Shown in pieces: positions 11,327 to 24,314 of a DNA stretch of 64,000 bases. How positions within the stretch are numbered: position 1 is the stretch's first letter; each line of letters begins with the position of its first letter. Under the pieces are notes generated by a model that did not search any database, was not told where the DNA came from, and saw only the letters and a list, made by a program, of their open reading frames with translations. Source of the stretch: Chamaelirium japonicum (Eukaryota > Streptophyta > Magnoliopsida > Liliales > Melanthiaceae); assembly GCA_947650365.1 (NCBI GenBank), contig OX393553.1:63425055-63489054 (forward strand), given 5' to 3'. The position numbers were made by a program, and so were the translations under genes.

Positions 11327-12305
11327 TGTGGGGGAAAATCTTCGTGCCGATCCGAAGACTTCACTCCACCAGTCAATTGAAGTTGAATGGCAGATCGGTT
11401 GATTGAAAGGTGACTTCGAAGGTCGGTGCTCTGGTGATTTTGAGTTAACACTTCCGATATGCAAGCAGAGAAGATTAACACTAGATGTTGTCTCGAAGTT
11501 CAGCCGAAGCCTACGTCTCCGTGCTATAGGGAGCAACCCGAATTCACTAACTCTTTGTTTGCTGTGACCTCGATAGGCCGAGTGTCACTGAAGTATCTTC
11601 GATCTCTTCAAAGACAAGAAGAAGATCGAGGAAAGTTGGAAGATCGAAAGCTGCAATTCCAGAGCTCTGGTTTCTGAAATCAGATTTCAGATTTTGGTTC
11701 TGGATCTGGATCCTTTTTCACTTGAAGGCTCTGCTATTTATATGATTTCCTGGGAGGAAATCTAGGGCAAATGGCGGTTTCTGCTGTTGTATCTGGGGAT
11801 TCCATAGGCAGGGCTGGTGGGTCCCGCGGTAGTCTCGGTGGGATCGCCAGGCAGGGCCGGTGGGTCCTGCGGTAGTCTCTGTGGGTCCTCTAGGCAGGGC
11901 TGCTGGGTCCCGCGGTAGTCTCTGTGGGTCCACCAGGCAGGGCCGGTGGGTCCCGCGGTAGTCTCTGTGGGCCCACCAGGCAGGGTCGGTGGGTCCCGCG
12001 ATAGTCTCTGTGGGCCCACCAGCCCACCAGGCAGGGCCGGTGGGTCCCGCGGTAGTCTATGTGGGCCCACCAGGCAGGGCCGGTGGGTCCCGCCGTTGCC
12101 TCTGGGGATCCTCCAAGCAGGGCTGGTGGGTCTCATGGTAATCTCTGTAGGCCCACCAGGCAGGGCTGGTGGGTCCCGCGGTAGTCTCTGTGGGCCCACC
12201 AGGCAGGGCTGGTGGGTCCCGCGGTAGTCTCTGTGGGCCCGCCAGGCAGGGCTGGTTGGTCCCGCGGTAGTCTCTGTGGGCTTGTTGCCAAAATTTGCGC
12301 CCACA
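11327..12305 (-). repeat. Element A 5' LTR
   Basis: 979 bp, minus strand TGTGGGCGCAAATTTTGG ... CCCCCACA, so it has TG/CA ends. It contains the 43-bp minisatellite and, downstream, a TATA box (minus strand TATAAATAGCAG near 11733-11745). The transcription start should be close after that. The same LTR family is seen in element F and, more diverged, near 61.5-62.05 kb. Confidence 0.9.
11804..12285. repeat. 43-bp minisatellite inside the LTR
   Basis: About eleven units of GGTGGGTCCCGCGGTAGTCT... with CCACCAGGCAGGG. Because 43 is not a multiple of three, all three frames repeat every 43 codons. That explains the long Pro/Gly/Thr/Trp-rich open frames here, which are not genes. Confidence 0.93.
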
Positions 12306-13598
12306 GCCAGGACAACTCGACACCCAGGATCATATTTTAGGCCAAAGTCAAGGACAACCCCACACCCGGGATCATATTTTAGGCCACAATAGAGACAGAC
12401 CCACATCTAGGGCTAATCGAGCTAGCCCAATCTGCAGATGGTCAAGCTTTTATACTCATTAGACAATCCACATCATTCATGAAACATCCTTATATTCTTA
12501 CATGTAAATGATTAAAGAAATATATAGGCAAAGTCTCCCTACCTAGTTTTGATACAAGTGTTGGCCTCTCTCGAGATTTATCGTTTATTTTTGAATGTAC
12601 ACTCTAATAACAATATAACCATCTTATTAGACTTACTTGACCAACATCTAGAGTTCGATTCTACGAATAGATGAACGCAAACGTAATCAATTTCAGATTC
12701 CGATTGATAAAGTTATGTTCATTATACCCCTAGGACAAAATGATTATTTTTTACCTTTTATTAACCCTTTCAGGTTACCACTGTAGGATTATTGGTGGTT
12801 TTGTCAAGAGGGATTTTTCAAAAACGAAACTCGATTCTGAGTCCTTACATCAAAGATATAATTTAACTAATACCTAGGGACCTAAATGTAATTCTTTGAA
12901 TAGATTGGGCTCAGGGGTAATTTTATTAGAGTTTTAGTGTTGATTGATCGAACCGATGCCATGAGTTCGTGACGGCAATCGGAATCATATTTTGAGTTCA
13001 TTTGGCCAAGATATTGCCGAAATGGTATGTTAGGCAAAATAAGGCTATAGGTATGTATTTAGTAACAATGTTGGATTGCCTAGAGAAATATGTCATACTT
13101 TTCATCACGTGGGTTACTATATCATTGTATTAATGGGCTTTAACCCAATAGCATTGGGCTCACATGTTAGGATGGGCCTAGACATTTGAGTTATGCCCAC
13201 ATACTGGGCTTCTTTCCTTAAGTGCACAGAAATGGTGTAGGCCCATTTAAGATAAATTTCGGCCTGATCATTTCAGGAATAGGAAGGGGCTTAAGCCTAC
13301 TTAGCTTATAACCCACAATTGCCTGGGCTCATATATAATGGGCTTCGGCCCTATTACTTTAAAAGGGAGTCTGAGCTCGGTAGTGGTACATCGGCCGCAC
13401 ATGGCGACACAACTGGTGATGGGAAATGGCACGGCAAGCGGCGGACGGTGGTGTGCGGCGGTTGACAATGGTCGCCGGTAAGAGGTAGGCAACCCGGAGG
13501 CGAGGTGGTCATTGACAACAGGGTGGCAGGCGGTGGTCCAGCCAACGGAGTTGGTGGTTGTCGGCTAGGGGACCTGCTAAACTCCATGTCTATTTGGA
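12306..13598. other. Flank between elements A and B, no convincing gene
   Basis: It begins with two imperfect copies of a roughly 45-bp sequence containing GGATCATATTTTAGGCC (12308-12395). The middle is AT-rich and featureless. From 13130 to 13360 there are several GGGCTT/TGGGCC motifs, then CATATATAATGG near 13331 and an ATG at 13401 that opens a 26-codon frame ending at a GTAAGAG donor-like site. This could be the first exon of a gene cut by element B, but I cannot identify it. Confidence 0.4.
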
Positions 13599-13900
13599 TA
13601 TTGAACTTGGTGTACCGGCCTCCAGCCTGTCAAGCACGAGGATCGACAAGAGGGGATCGGCAACAACCTTCCCGTTTATCATCTACGGGATTCTTTTTTT
13701 TGTTGGGATTCTCTACCCAATTTAGTTGTAACAGATTTCAGATTTTAGGGAGCTATTAAGCCATCCCTGCACTATATGTAATCATGCAGGGACCCTAATG
13801 GAGAAATAACACAAAACTTTGCAGTGTGGACATATACTTTCTTTCAGCCAAACCACGATAAACCTTGGTGTCCCCTGTTCTCTCTTATTGTGATTTTAAC
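13599..13900 (+). repeat. Element B 5' LTR
   Basis: About 302 bp, from TATTGAACTTGG to GTGATTTTAAC. It matches 29000-29282 throughout apart from a roughly 18-bp difference and scattered substitutions. Confidence 0.85.
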
Positions 13901-13901
13901 T

Positions 13902-13913
13902 TGGTATCAGAGC
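13902..13913 (+). other. Primer-binding site of element B (initiator tRNA-Met type)
   Basis: TGGTATCAGAGC directly after the LTR. This is the standard copia primer site. Confidence 0.88.
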
Positions 13914-14038
13914 GAAGGTCCTGAAGTTAGATGATCGGCAACGGGTCGATGGTCAGGCCGGAGATCCCGTCGTTCATCAAGCTTACATGATCCTCCTCTT
14001 ACCTTGTTGACCTCATCTTTCTTCCTTTTTCTTCCACC

Positions 14039-16855
14039 ATGACTGATACTGCAAAAGATACCAATACCAACACCGAATCACCATATTTCCTTCATCATTC
14101 CAATAATCTTGGAAACTCCATTGTCATCCAAAATCTGACAGGTGAAAATTATGCGACATGGTCGCGCGCAGTTTGGATGACACTTCTTGCCAAGAACAAA
14201 TTCGGATTCGTAGATGGCATTTTTGAGAAACCTAAGTCTTTAGATCTCAAAGCAACTCAATTGGAGAGGTGCAACAAGATGGTATATTCTTGGATCCTTA
14301 ACTTAGTCCACAACGACATCGCCAACAATGTGATGTATGCAGAGAAGGCACGAGAGGTATGGGTTGAATTTAGTGATTGTCTTTCCTAGCAAAATTCTCC
14401 TCAAATATTCCAAATGTCCCGCACCATCGCTACTCATCTCCAAGGCCACCTCATCCATCGCATCCTATTTTACTGGACTCAAGGCATTGTGGGATGAACT
14501 TTCTTCCTACAATGTCATTCCACCCTGTACTTGTGGGTCTTCTAAAGAACTAACTACTATTCTTCAAAGAGAACAAGTCATGCAATTCCTCATGGGATTA
14601 AATGAAAGTTACAGATCAATACGTAGCTAGATCCTTCTGATGGATCCTCTGCCTACAGTCAGGCGTGTGTACTTGCTGCTGCTTCAGGAAGAGCGACACC
14701 AAGATCTTCATATGGGTACTCCTTCTCATGAGGCCGCAGCTTTCAATATAAACCGATCCGGTACCTCGGATAGACGGCCTCTCCATTGCGATCATTACAA
14801 AAGGGACAACCATACCATCGATCGATGCTTTCTCCTCCATGGTTTTCCACCTAAGAACAACAATCAATGCCTACAAGGGAAGGCCAAGTTTAATCAGCCC
14901 AACAATAGCCACCGCAATGGGCGCAGCCAACCCATTGTCGGATCTACCAGCGAAATGAAATACCATAAAGAACCTCCAGTCATCTCCCATGAACAGTACT
15001 AGCAACTAATGGCCTTACTTGCCACAGTCGTGCCTAACAACCCTTCCTCCTCAGGTGATACCATTTCTGGTAATATTGCTTGCCTCACCACTTCTTCTAC
15101 TGATCATTGGATTATTGATACTAGAGCTAGTCACCATATGGTATACTCCAAATCCTTATATACTTCTCTCAAGTCCCAATCCAATATATCTCCTTTTACC
15201 TTGCCCAATGGACATACTGCTACTATCTCTTTTACAAGAACTATGGATCTGCCAAATGGTCTTCGTCTACATGACGTTCTTTATGTCCCTTCTTTCAATC
15301 TCAATCTTTTATCCATTCCTCAATTAATTAAGGCAATATTTTGTGTTGCTATTTTTCATCATAATCATTGCATGATCTATGACCTTCAATCGAAAAAGAC
15401 GATTGGACTGGGTAAACTTCGTGGAGGTCTTTACGTCTTGGAACCGCTCCATGCCAACACTGTCGCCTGTACTATTCGTATTCTTGCCTTCGATCCCTGG
15501 TATTGGTATTTAGGACATCCCTCATACGAGTGTTTGCAGCTTCTATCTAAGTTAATACCTGGCATTTTTATCTCTTCAGATTATGTTTGCCCCTTCGCTA
15601 AACAAACTAGACTCCTTTCCCAAATAGTTCTATCTCCAGTAAGTATGTTTTTCATATAATTCATCGTGATATTTGCGGTGGCTACCGTGTTGCTTTTTTA
15701 TCAGGAGCTCATTATTTTCTCACCATAGTAGATGACTTCTCTTGTGCTACTTGGGTCTCTTTGATACGTCAGAAATCGGAAACACAATCAATTCTCTGTA
15801 ACTTCATTTTGCTTGTCAAGACGCTATTTAATACCCCTGTTAAGATTTTTCGAACCGACAATGAGCAATAATATCTCGCTAATGATCTGCATGGTTTTCT
15901 TTATGATCATGGAATCATTCATCAGCGGAGCTGCATCCATACTAGCCAACAAAATGGTGTAGTAGAGCGCAAGCACCGCCACTTACTTTACGTGGCCTGT
16001 GCCCTTCGCTTCCAAGCAAATCTACCCCTTATCTTTTGGGGAGACTGCGTCCTCACCGCTACCTACCTTATTAATAAGATACCCACAAAATTGCTATCTT
16101 GGAAATGTCTTCAAGAGGTTCTTTTAGGGTCAACACCCTCTTACGACCACCTTAGAGTTTTAGGATGCCTTTGTTATGATCTGAATTCTTATGTTTCCCA
16201 TAATTTTGATGCTCGTGCCCTTTCCGGTATCTTTCTTGGGTACCCTCTCGGTCAAAAGGGATATTGTATCTATGACCTAGCCTCCAAAAAGATTTACGTT
16301 AGCCGTGATGTAATCTTTCATGAACACATCTTTCCTTTCAGCGGTATCAATCCAGCTCCTTCACTTGCTTTACCACTACCGACCATCGAGATCCATGATG
16401 ACATACCAACCATTCATCCTTCATTCTTTTTAGATGCACCCTCCAACATTTTTCCTGGCAACCCTAGCCATAAGACAGCCATGACTAACCAACCTCTACC
16501 GGCAACGACTGACCCAGATGCACGCGGTCCCCCAGCACCTGATATTGCCTCACCTGGCCATTCCTTACCCGAGCCAACTACACCCCGCTATGCTGTTGCC
16601 GAGCCCACCTCACTTGGCCCCGCCGCACCCGATACCGCTATACCCAATGCCATTGCACCCGACCCTGTTCCAGTACTCCGTCATTCTGATCGGATCTCAC
16701 GCCCGCCACCCTACTTAAATGATTTTGTTACCTCCGATATATACACCTCAGCGGGTCAATGTTCCACGGCTCATCCCATTTCTTCATGTCTCACGTATTT
16801 GCATCTGGTTCCTACTCATCGATCTTATGTTGCTGCTATCATCTCTTCCTATAAC
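14039..16855 (+). pseudogene. Element B gag, protease and integrase fossil
   Basis: The gag N-terminus is at 14039-14389. A Cys/His knuckle region (CDHYKRDNHTIDRC) lies near 14785-14830. A protease-like ASHHM motif is near 15130, a GAG-pre-integrase YLGHPS region near 15510, and the integrase core and C-terminal region run from about 15700 to 16350. Pro-rich linker sequence fills the rest to the insertion point of element C. Several breaks are present. Confidence 0.8.
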
Positions 16856-16860
16856 CCCAC

Positions 16861-18991
16861 TGTTGGAAGTTAATCCGGGTCAGAGGCTCGCAGCGGAAGC
16901 GATTTGGCGGTCGAAAGACCGTTCATGGTGCACGTTATACTATTTAAACTTTTATGGAAACTAATCTACATATGTGTGCATGTGTATGCACGAGAATCGA
17001 AAACCCCTAACAGCAATCTAGCGTAATGATTAACTAGCATGCATGCAAATCATAATGCTCGCTAGATCTACATGTTAGATTACACATACCTTTCGTACGG
17101 ATCTTTTAACCACGGAGAATTGTCTTCTTTGTCGATGGAGACGGAAGATCGTTCACGAAGATGCCGATGGTACGAATGGAGATGTTGCCTTCTTGTTCAC
17201 CCGATCTCACACGATGCACGGAACGTCGCTCTCGGATCTCTGAGTGCCTCCGAAGAACGACCCTTCTCCTTCTTCAGAACTCCACGCGAGGAAGACGAAG
17301 TAGCAAGCGGGAAACGGGAGATAAAACGGGAGAGAACTAGAGAGATGAGAGGAGGGGGGGTTCGGATTTTCTAGCATATGGGGCCGGCGCCCCATAGGTC
17401 CTTTTATAGGGCCGGCCAACCCCCTTGGATAAGGATCCAAGGGGATAATGACCCCCTCTCATTATCTCTCCATTATCTCATTTTTATCTCTCCGCGTATT
17501 TATCCGTTTTTCCACTTTTTAGGGCTCGATCTTAACCGTTTTTATCGCCCCATCCCTATCTATATGGCCGGCCCTATAGATGAGGGATTCTTATCCCTAC
17601 ATCATAGGGCCGGCCCTAGCAAGGTGTCACACCACTAGGGTCGGCCAACAGTGAGGTCCGGCAGAGTGAGGTTTTTACCAAAACGCCCCGACGCCTCATT
17701 TTGACCATTTCTAGCGTCCGATACCTAGCGGCCACTTCTTAAGTGATCTTTACTAGTTACCTACTATTAACTGAGGCCACCTGAGGGTGCCTCTAGCAAA
17801 GTCAACTAGTCAACTCGCAACATAACCCGGTGCATCGCACCTATGCAGCGAAGTTCACTTATGGCTAGGGATTACTACATGCGACTCCGTACTAGTCTCG
17901 GGGACAACCCTTAGTACTCGCATATAGTTACGCATCTACCGTGCTCTAGTGCCAAGCACACACGGAGCGTATACTTCTTTCTTCCTCTTGCTTATGGTAT
18001 TCCGATGAGACGGTTCAAGAACCGTACATAATGTTGATAAGGTGGAACCATCAGGGACCGGGGTTCATGGCTTCCACTCAAGCTCGATCGACACACTACC
18101 CGAGTGTACCATCGATCCTCTGAGCTCGAGTTAACCTGCGTAGCCACCCAGAGTGCGACGCAGGCTGCACTCCAATTCACCCAGACTTACTATGTTCTCC
18201 ATCATACCCCTGCTCTCCGCTTAGTAGTGGTAAACCCGCTGTCACTCCACTTGATGCCATGATTCACTTCGAGCGGTGAAGACTACCGTCAGACTCGAAT
18301 GATCATATGACTTGGTTCCTTCCAGGTTGACCTATACATCGTACCTCTAATTACCCCGTCGAGTAATCGAACCCGGTCAACAGTCAAACTGATGACCACC
18401 AGGCCTGGGTTTGGTACAGTGTAAGTCACACCAAGGAACGCACCTCCCATCAGGGGTGTGTATGACCTGCAGGAGTGACACGCTAATGCAACGCCAGCCG
18501 GGTAACCCAGTACACCGTGGTTTTGGATCACTTCATATGGATCCTCACATATTGGTGCGCCAAAGCACCACGCAACTGGTTAGTCCATCAGACGTGGTTC
18601 CTCAGGGTTTAGGACCGTTTTACCCTAAGCAGAAACACGGCTTAGTGTACCAGTGTCTGCTCACTGATCTGTACACCGTGTTAGTTCCGTTCAGCCACAG
18701 ACACTGTGCCTGGTGATGACCATGGTGAAGACATCCCATGAACTGCCATCGCCAACAGCTTATCATGATGAGGTGACCAACCTGATCATAGCTGCGAACT
18801 TATTTAGATTATATGGGACCAATCCACTCAGTCTTCAACTCAGTGGACTACCATATAACCATGGCTCTCTATTCTTAAAAGAACACGTAACTATGTTACG
18901 CACCTATATGTATCTCATATAATAATAACTATCAATCTTTATTAGACCAAAACATAAAGTTTTACAAGCTTAGAACACATCAATCCCAACA
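16861..18991 (-). repeat. Element C 3' LTR (left copy)
   Basis: 2131 bp, minus strand TGTTGGGATTGATG ... TTAACTTCCAACA. The adjacent minus-strand polypurine tract is AAGTGGGAGAT (about 18992-19003). Open frames inside it have no recognisable product. Confidence 0.92.
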
Positions 18992-19005
18992 ATCTCCCAC
19001 TTGGT

Positions 19006-21666
19006 CTAGCGAAGCAAAACGGTTTTGACTCCCATCGCGTCCACATGTCGCTCGAATGCCTTGGTAGGTATTGCCTTTGTGAAAGGATCAGCAACATTAT
19101 CTGTAGATGCAATCTGTGTCACCGCTACTCGCCCTTGCTTTTGAAACTGCCTAATCAAGTAGAACTTGCGCTCGATGTGCTTCCCCTTTTGGTGATGTCT
19201 TGGCTCCTTTGCTTGTGCTACCGCCCCACTATTATCGCAGTAAAGCACAATAGGTAACTGGGCCTCTGGTACGCAACCCAAATCCGTAAGGAATTTCTTG
19301 AGCCATACCGCCTCTTTGGCTGCCTCGCACGATGCAACATACTCAGCCTCTGTGGTAGAGTCTGCGATGCATTTCTGCTTCACACTCTGCCAACTAACCG
19401 CTGCTCCTCCTAGCATAAACACAAAACCTGATGTCGACTTCCTGGATTCCAAATCTGACATAAAGTCAGAATCTGTGTATCCAATCGGCGTCAATTCTTG
19501 TGCAGTGTAAACCAACTCATAGTCCCTTGTTCTACGAAGGTACTTGAGTATACACTTCACTGTTGTCCAGTGGTCTGGACCCGGATTCGACTGAAACCGA
19601 CCCATCATTCCTACTGCGAAACAGATATCAGGCCTTGTACAATGCATAGCATACATTAGACTACCTAATGCCGAAGCATAAGGTATCTTCTGTATTTCTG
19701 TTCTCTCCTCAGGTGTCTTAGGACATTGATCCTTAGACAATTTTACGCCATGTCTAAATGGCACAAAACCCTTCTTGGAGTTTTGCATGTCAAATCTAGC
19801 CATAACCTTATCTATATACGCAGCCTGTGATAGCGAGAGAATCCTGTTCTGGCGATCACGTGTTACCTTGATCCCCAAAACATAACTCGCTTCACCTAGG
19901 TCTTTTATATCGAACTGTGTTGACAACCAGACCTTTACTGTTGACAATGTTCCTACATCATTTCCAATGAGTAGAATATTGTCTACGTAAAGTATCAAAT
20001 ATACTACTGTGGTCTTATCAATCCTCTTGTATACACATGGTTCATCCTCATTTTGAGTAAATCCATACGACTGGATTGCCTGATCAAAACGGATGTTCCA
20101 ACTTCTAGATGCTTGCTTTAGTCCATAAATGGACTTCTGCAACTTGCAAACTAGATGTTCCTGACCCTCTGACTCAAAGCCTGGTGGCTGAATCATATAA
20201 ATGTCTTCTTCCAAATTTCCATTGAGGAATGCTGTCTTGACATCCATTTGCCAGATCTCCCAGTTGTAATGGGCTGCAATGGATAGGAGGATCCGAATAG
20301 ATTTTATCATAGCTACCGGCGAGAAGGTTTCGTCAAAGTCGATCCCTTCTCTCTGGGTATAACCCTTGGCAACTAATCTAGCTTTATAAGTCTCTATTGT
20401 ACCATCAGATCCTCTCTTCTTCTTATACACCCACTTACACCCAATAGGTTTAATATTGGATGATGGTGTAACAAGAGTCCAGACTGCGTTATGGGACATT
20501 GATTCAATTTCTGCCTCCATAGCCTTTTGCCAGTCAGAGCTGTCAGAAGCTCCCACTGCCTCATCGTAGCTCAGTGGGTCATCCTCCTGACCCTCTGGAT
20601 CAACCAATAAGGTCTCTCCATAGTATCTGTCAGGAGCTCTGATGCTTCTCCCACTGCGACGAGGTGGTGGTGGTATTATAGGATGAATAGGTTCTACAGT
20701 TTCTGGTATATTAGTGTCTGTAATGTCAGCTCCCACTATGCTTTCGGATGCGCTCTCTGATCTAGTACCCAGTAGCTCATCCAGAACTACCTTACTTGCA
20801 GGCTTGTGGTCCATAACATAATCATGTTCTAGGAAAATGGCATTCGTTGAAACGATTACCTTCTTTTCCTCAGGATCATAAAATAGTTCACCTTTAGTCT
20901 CTTTGGGATACCCTACAAACAGACATGCTTTGGACTTTGGCTCCATCTTTTCCCTCTTGTCTATCCGCACATGTGCAGGACATTCCCATATTCTGAAATG
21001 CTGTAGTGTTGGCTTTTGCCTTGACCACAGTTCTCTAGGGGTCTGAGGCACTGATTTAGACGGAACGTGGTTCAGAACATATGCTGCTGTCTGAAGGGCA
21101 TATCCCCAAAAGGTCATTGGTAAACAGGCATAACTCATCATGCTTCGAACCATGTCCAACAAGGTTCGATTCCTTCTCTCAGAGACTCCATTCTGTTGTG
21201 GGGTACCTGGAGCAGTTAACTGGGATGTTATCCCATGCTCCACCAAATACCCAAGGAACTCGTTAGATAGGTATTCACCTCCTCGATCAGATCGAAGGGT
21301 TTTTATACATTTACTTGTCTGCTTTTCTACTTCAGCCCTGAACTCTTTGAACATGTCAAAGGATTCCGACTTCCGATGCATAAGGTAAATGTAACCATAT
21401 CTTGAGTAATCATCTGTAAAAGTGATGAAGTACTCATGGCCTCCTATCGCCTTGACGCTCATGGGTCCACATACATCTGAATGGATTAACTCCAATACCT
21501 CAGTAACTCTCACTCCTTGGCCTTTGAAGGCCCTCTTGGTCATCTTGCCTTCCAGGCAGGATTCACAGGTGGGAAGGATCTCCGTAGGATCTGTTTCCAG
21601 AAGCCCGGCCTTTACCAACCTATGGATCCTATCTAAGGCAATATGCCCAAGCCGTAAGTGCCACAA
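19006..21666 (-). pseudogene. Element C integrase-RT-RNase H polyprotein
   Basis: One open frame of 886 codons, unusually long for this window. In order it holds a GAG-pre-integrase region (WHLRLGH, CESCLEGKM), an integrase core (HSDVCGPM, RSDRGGEYLS, QQNGVSERRNRTLLDM), a variable linker, RT (CKWVYKKKRG, KARLVAKGYTQ, DVKTAFLNGNLEEDIYM, YGLKQASRSWN) and RNase H (DNSGAVAQAKEPRHHQKGKH). It belongs to a retrotransposon that is largely preserved. Confidence 0.93.
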
Positions 21667-21774
21667 TTGGGTTAAATTCTCCGAAGGTTTCTTACGCTTA
21701 GATGAATTAACATTAAATGCTGAAGTTATTATGTTATCTTTCTCAAATTTAGGACTGACAATATAGAGATGATT

Positions 21775-23004
21775 CTAAACCATTCCTCTTATTATAAAAG
21801 TTCCATTCAGTTTAAAAGACACACCAGAAGTATCAAAATAAACTGAATAACCTTCATTAACTAAAGAAGAAACAGAAATTAAGTTACGTTGCAAGGACGG
21901 TACATAAAAGACATCTCTAAGAGTCAAAGTCTTATTATTCGAAAAACTAAGAGTAACATCTCCAATAGCTTCAGCAGCAGCCACAGCCTCAGTTCCCATG
22001 CTCAAGGTCACCTCTCCATCAAGCAACCTTCTGCTTTCCCGAAACCCCTGAAGAGAGTTACAGGCATGATTAGTGGATCCTGAATCCACAATCCAACTAG
22101 CAAAAGAACTATTACTTGAAAGAAATGATTCAACAACTAAGAGTTGTAAATTACCTTCTCCAGCATTCTGAGGCTTCTTGCAGTCCTTCTTCCAATGACC
22201 CTTCTGGCCACACCGAAAACACTTCGTGCCCGATTTCTTTGATTCTCCAGACCCAGAGGCCCCATCAGAGTCCTGCACAGGCACTGACTTAGGTTTCTTC
22301 TTATGTCTCTTGCCTTGAGGTTTACCAGGCTTCTTGAAGGATCTGCGTTGCACGTGAAGTGCTTCGCCCTTCTGCTTGAAGCCATCCTCAGCTGCCTGGA
22401 GAGCTCCCAGAAGCTCTGCATTTATCATAGCTAACTTGTTTAAATTAAAGTTGGTGACAAAGCCTTTAAAGGCTCCAGACAGTAACGAGAGGACGATGTC
22501 TATCATCACCTCGCCTTCTAGCACAATGTCCATGGTAGCTAGTTTATTCTGGAACCCAAACATTTTCATCATGTGTTACCGAACCAGCGTCCCATTGGAC
22601 ATCTTAGTGCCGACGAGTTTCTTGATGGTAAGGTATCGCGTAACGCGATTGTGACCTTCAAACATCTCCTTCAGATACAACATCATGTCAGAAGCGTCGG
22701 GCATCTCCTCGACTTGCTTCTGCAGAGTTGTTTGCAAGGATGCTATAATATAGCATTTACATATTTCATTAGATTCCTTCCAGTCAGTGAAAGCCTTTAA
22801 CTGTGCCTCTGTGGCATTGGGTCCTGGCAAATCTGGCTCAGGGTCATTCAGGGCTGACATGTGTTTACCTATCCTTAAGACTAGGTACAGGTTGCGCTTC
22901 CAGTCCTCATAGTTGGGACCGGTAAGTTTGTGGTCATTTAGGATAGCGGACAGGGGGTCTAACTTGGTCATCTGAAAATAAAAGACTGAATATATGAGAT
23001 GCAT
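21775..23004 (-). pseudogene. Element C gag and protease
   Basis: The gag start (22576-23004) has LTGPNYEDWKRNL and a helical capsid region. The next frame (21775-22572) continues with the LLSGAFKGFV region, a basic linker, a CCHC zinc knuckle (CFRCGQKGHWKKDC) and a protease with DSGSTNH. It is broken once between these two frames. Confidence 0.88.
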
Positions 23005-23711
23005 GAAAAAACTTATTTTATGGATTTTTAAAACAAGCTAATTATATCCATATGTCAACGCTACCCTCAAGCGAAGCCATCTCTATGGATTAATTAACCA
23101 TGTATGTAAGATCTCGGAGTAGGCTACACCTGTCCGAGGGGGCAGTGTGCAGGTTTTCTGCTTACACGGGTCTTTCCCTTGACCCTATCCAAATCTGCCA
23201 ACTACGGGCTTTGATGGACCATGGTTATCTTTTGGCCAGTACCACGTGATCACCGTTGTCTTCGCAACGAATACCTCACGTGTACTTAGGATGCTTACCC
23301 ACGAGCTTAGGCAATTACGGCACGAGAATTCTAACGGCCCCCACGAGGGTGAGTAAAGCCTGAACACTTGGCACCGTAATCGCCATATCCCGAAGGAGAT
23401 CACTAAGTAGCTTGGCATAGAAAAACACAGCTCTCACCCGAGGGGGTTGTTGAGTTATGCCCTTCCACCCGAGTACGAAGTGATTAGCCGTGGAGGCCAG
23501 AGGATCTCTAAAAGTCCTCTATTACATCCCTTATAAATATATGAGGGTTATTTTGCAAGTATGAATTTATGCAAATGCAAAGGTAGCGACCTCCTAAATA
23601 CTAGACCTTGGTCACACCATGCTCCCACTAGCGTTCAAGCCCTTCGCATAGCATTAATCACTCTCGGAATATCATAGTCCCTGCCTCAAGTGGATTTCTC
23701 CATTCAAGGGT

Positions 23712-24314
23712 TAGGGGTGTGCAGGATCCAAACCAAACCGACCAAACCGACCGAACCAAACCAAACCAACCGAATTTGATCGGTTTTGACACACTCAACG
23801 GATTGGATTGGATCAGGATTTCTCAAAACCGATATGATTGGATCAGTTATCGGATTTATCAATTAAAAACCGACATAAACCGAACCGAACCGAACCCAAT
23901 CGGACTCCGGTTTATAAATTACTAATTTAGTGGTAACTGTTGTGAACTTTTGTTCAATTGTTAAAACTGTACTTTGTAGTTTTTAATATTTAATGGATAT
24001 AAATATTGTGGACATAATGGTATTGTTGTTGATAACTTGGTATTTTGGTAAGTAATGTAGTATCATTTTATAATTTTTAAAATAATTATTTTAAAGTTGA
24101 AACTATGTCCAAATAAATAAAAAAAAAGCTAGTAAGCATATGGGCCAAAGCCCAAACCGACCATCCAATCCAATCCAAACCGACTTTAATTGGATTGGAT
24201 TGGATTCCAGTCTCAATCGGTTTGGATCGGATTGTAAATTCTCAAAACCGACCTAGGTTGGATCGGTTTGGGTTTTGCCTAAATAGGTCGGTTTCGAACC
24301 GATGCACACCCCTA
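23712..24314. mobile_element. hAT-type MITE inside the leader of element C
   Basis: 603 bp with terminal inverted repeats TAGGGGTGTGCA / TGCACACCCCTA and a perfect 8-bp target duplication TCAAGGGT (23704-23711 and 24315-24322). The arms are rich in AACCGAACC and GGATTGGATT motifs and the middle is AT-rich. There is no transposase. It must have landed after, or travelled with, element C. Confidence 0.93.

Larger units (their letters stand above)
1..12305 (-). mobile_element. Element A: Ty3/gypsy LTR retrotransposon, Tat/Retand-like (3' LTR cut by window edge)
   Basis: A minus-strand LTR retrotransposon. Reading right to left, the parts are the 5' LTR (11327-12305), a primer-binding site, gag, protease, RT, RNase H, a second RNase H-like domain, integrase, a spacer, an opposite-strand accessory gene, a tandem array, a polypurine tract and the start of the 3' LTR. 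The second RNase H domain and the antisense gene behind pol are known hallmarks of the Tat/Retand branch of plant gypsy elements, so the lineage call is fairly safe. The coding part is a fossil with several breaks in pol. The second TSD lies outside the window, so the insertion site and age cannot be measured here. Confidence 0.92.

Noticed and set aside
16861-18991. Short open frames in the 2.1-kb repeats of element C (also 25588-27391)
   Set aside because: They occur in both LTR copies, have no family motifs and differ in breaks between the copies.
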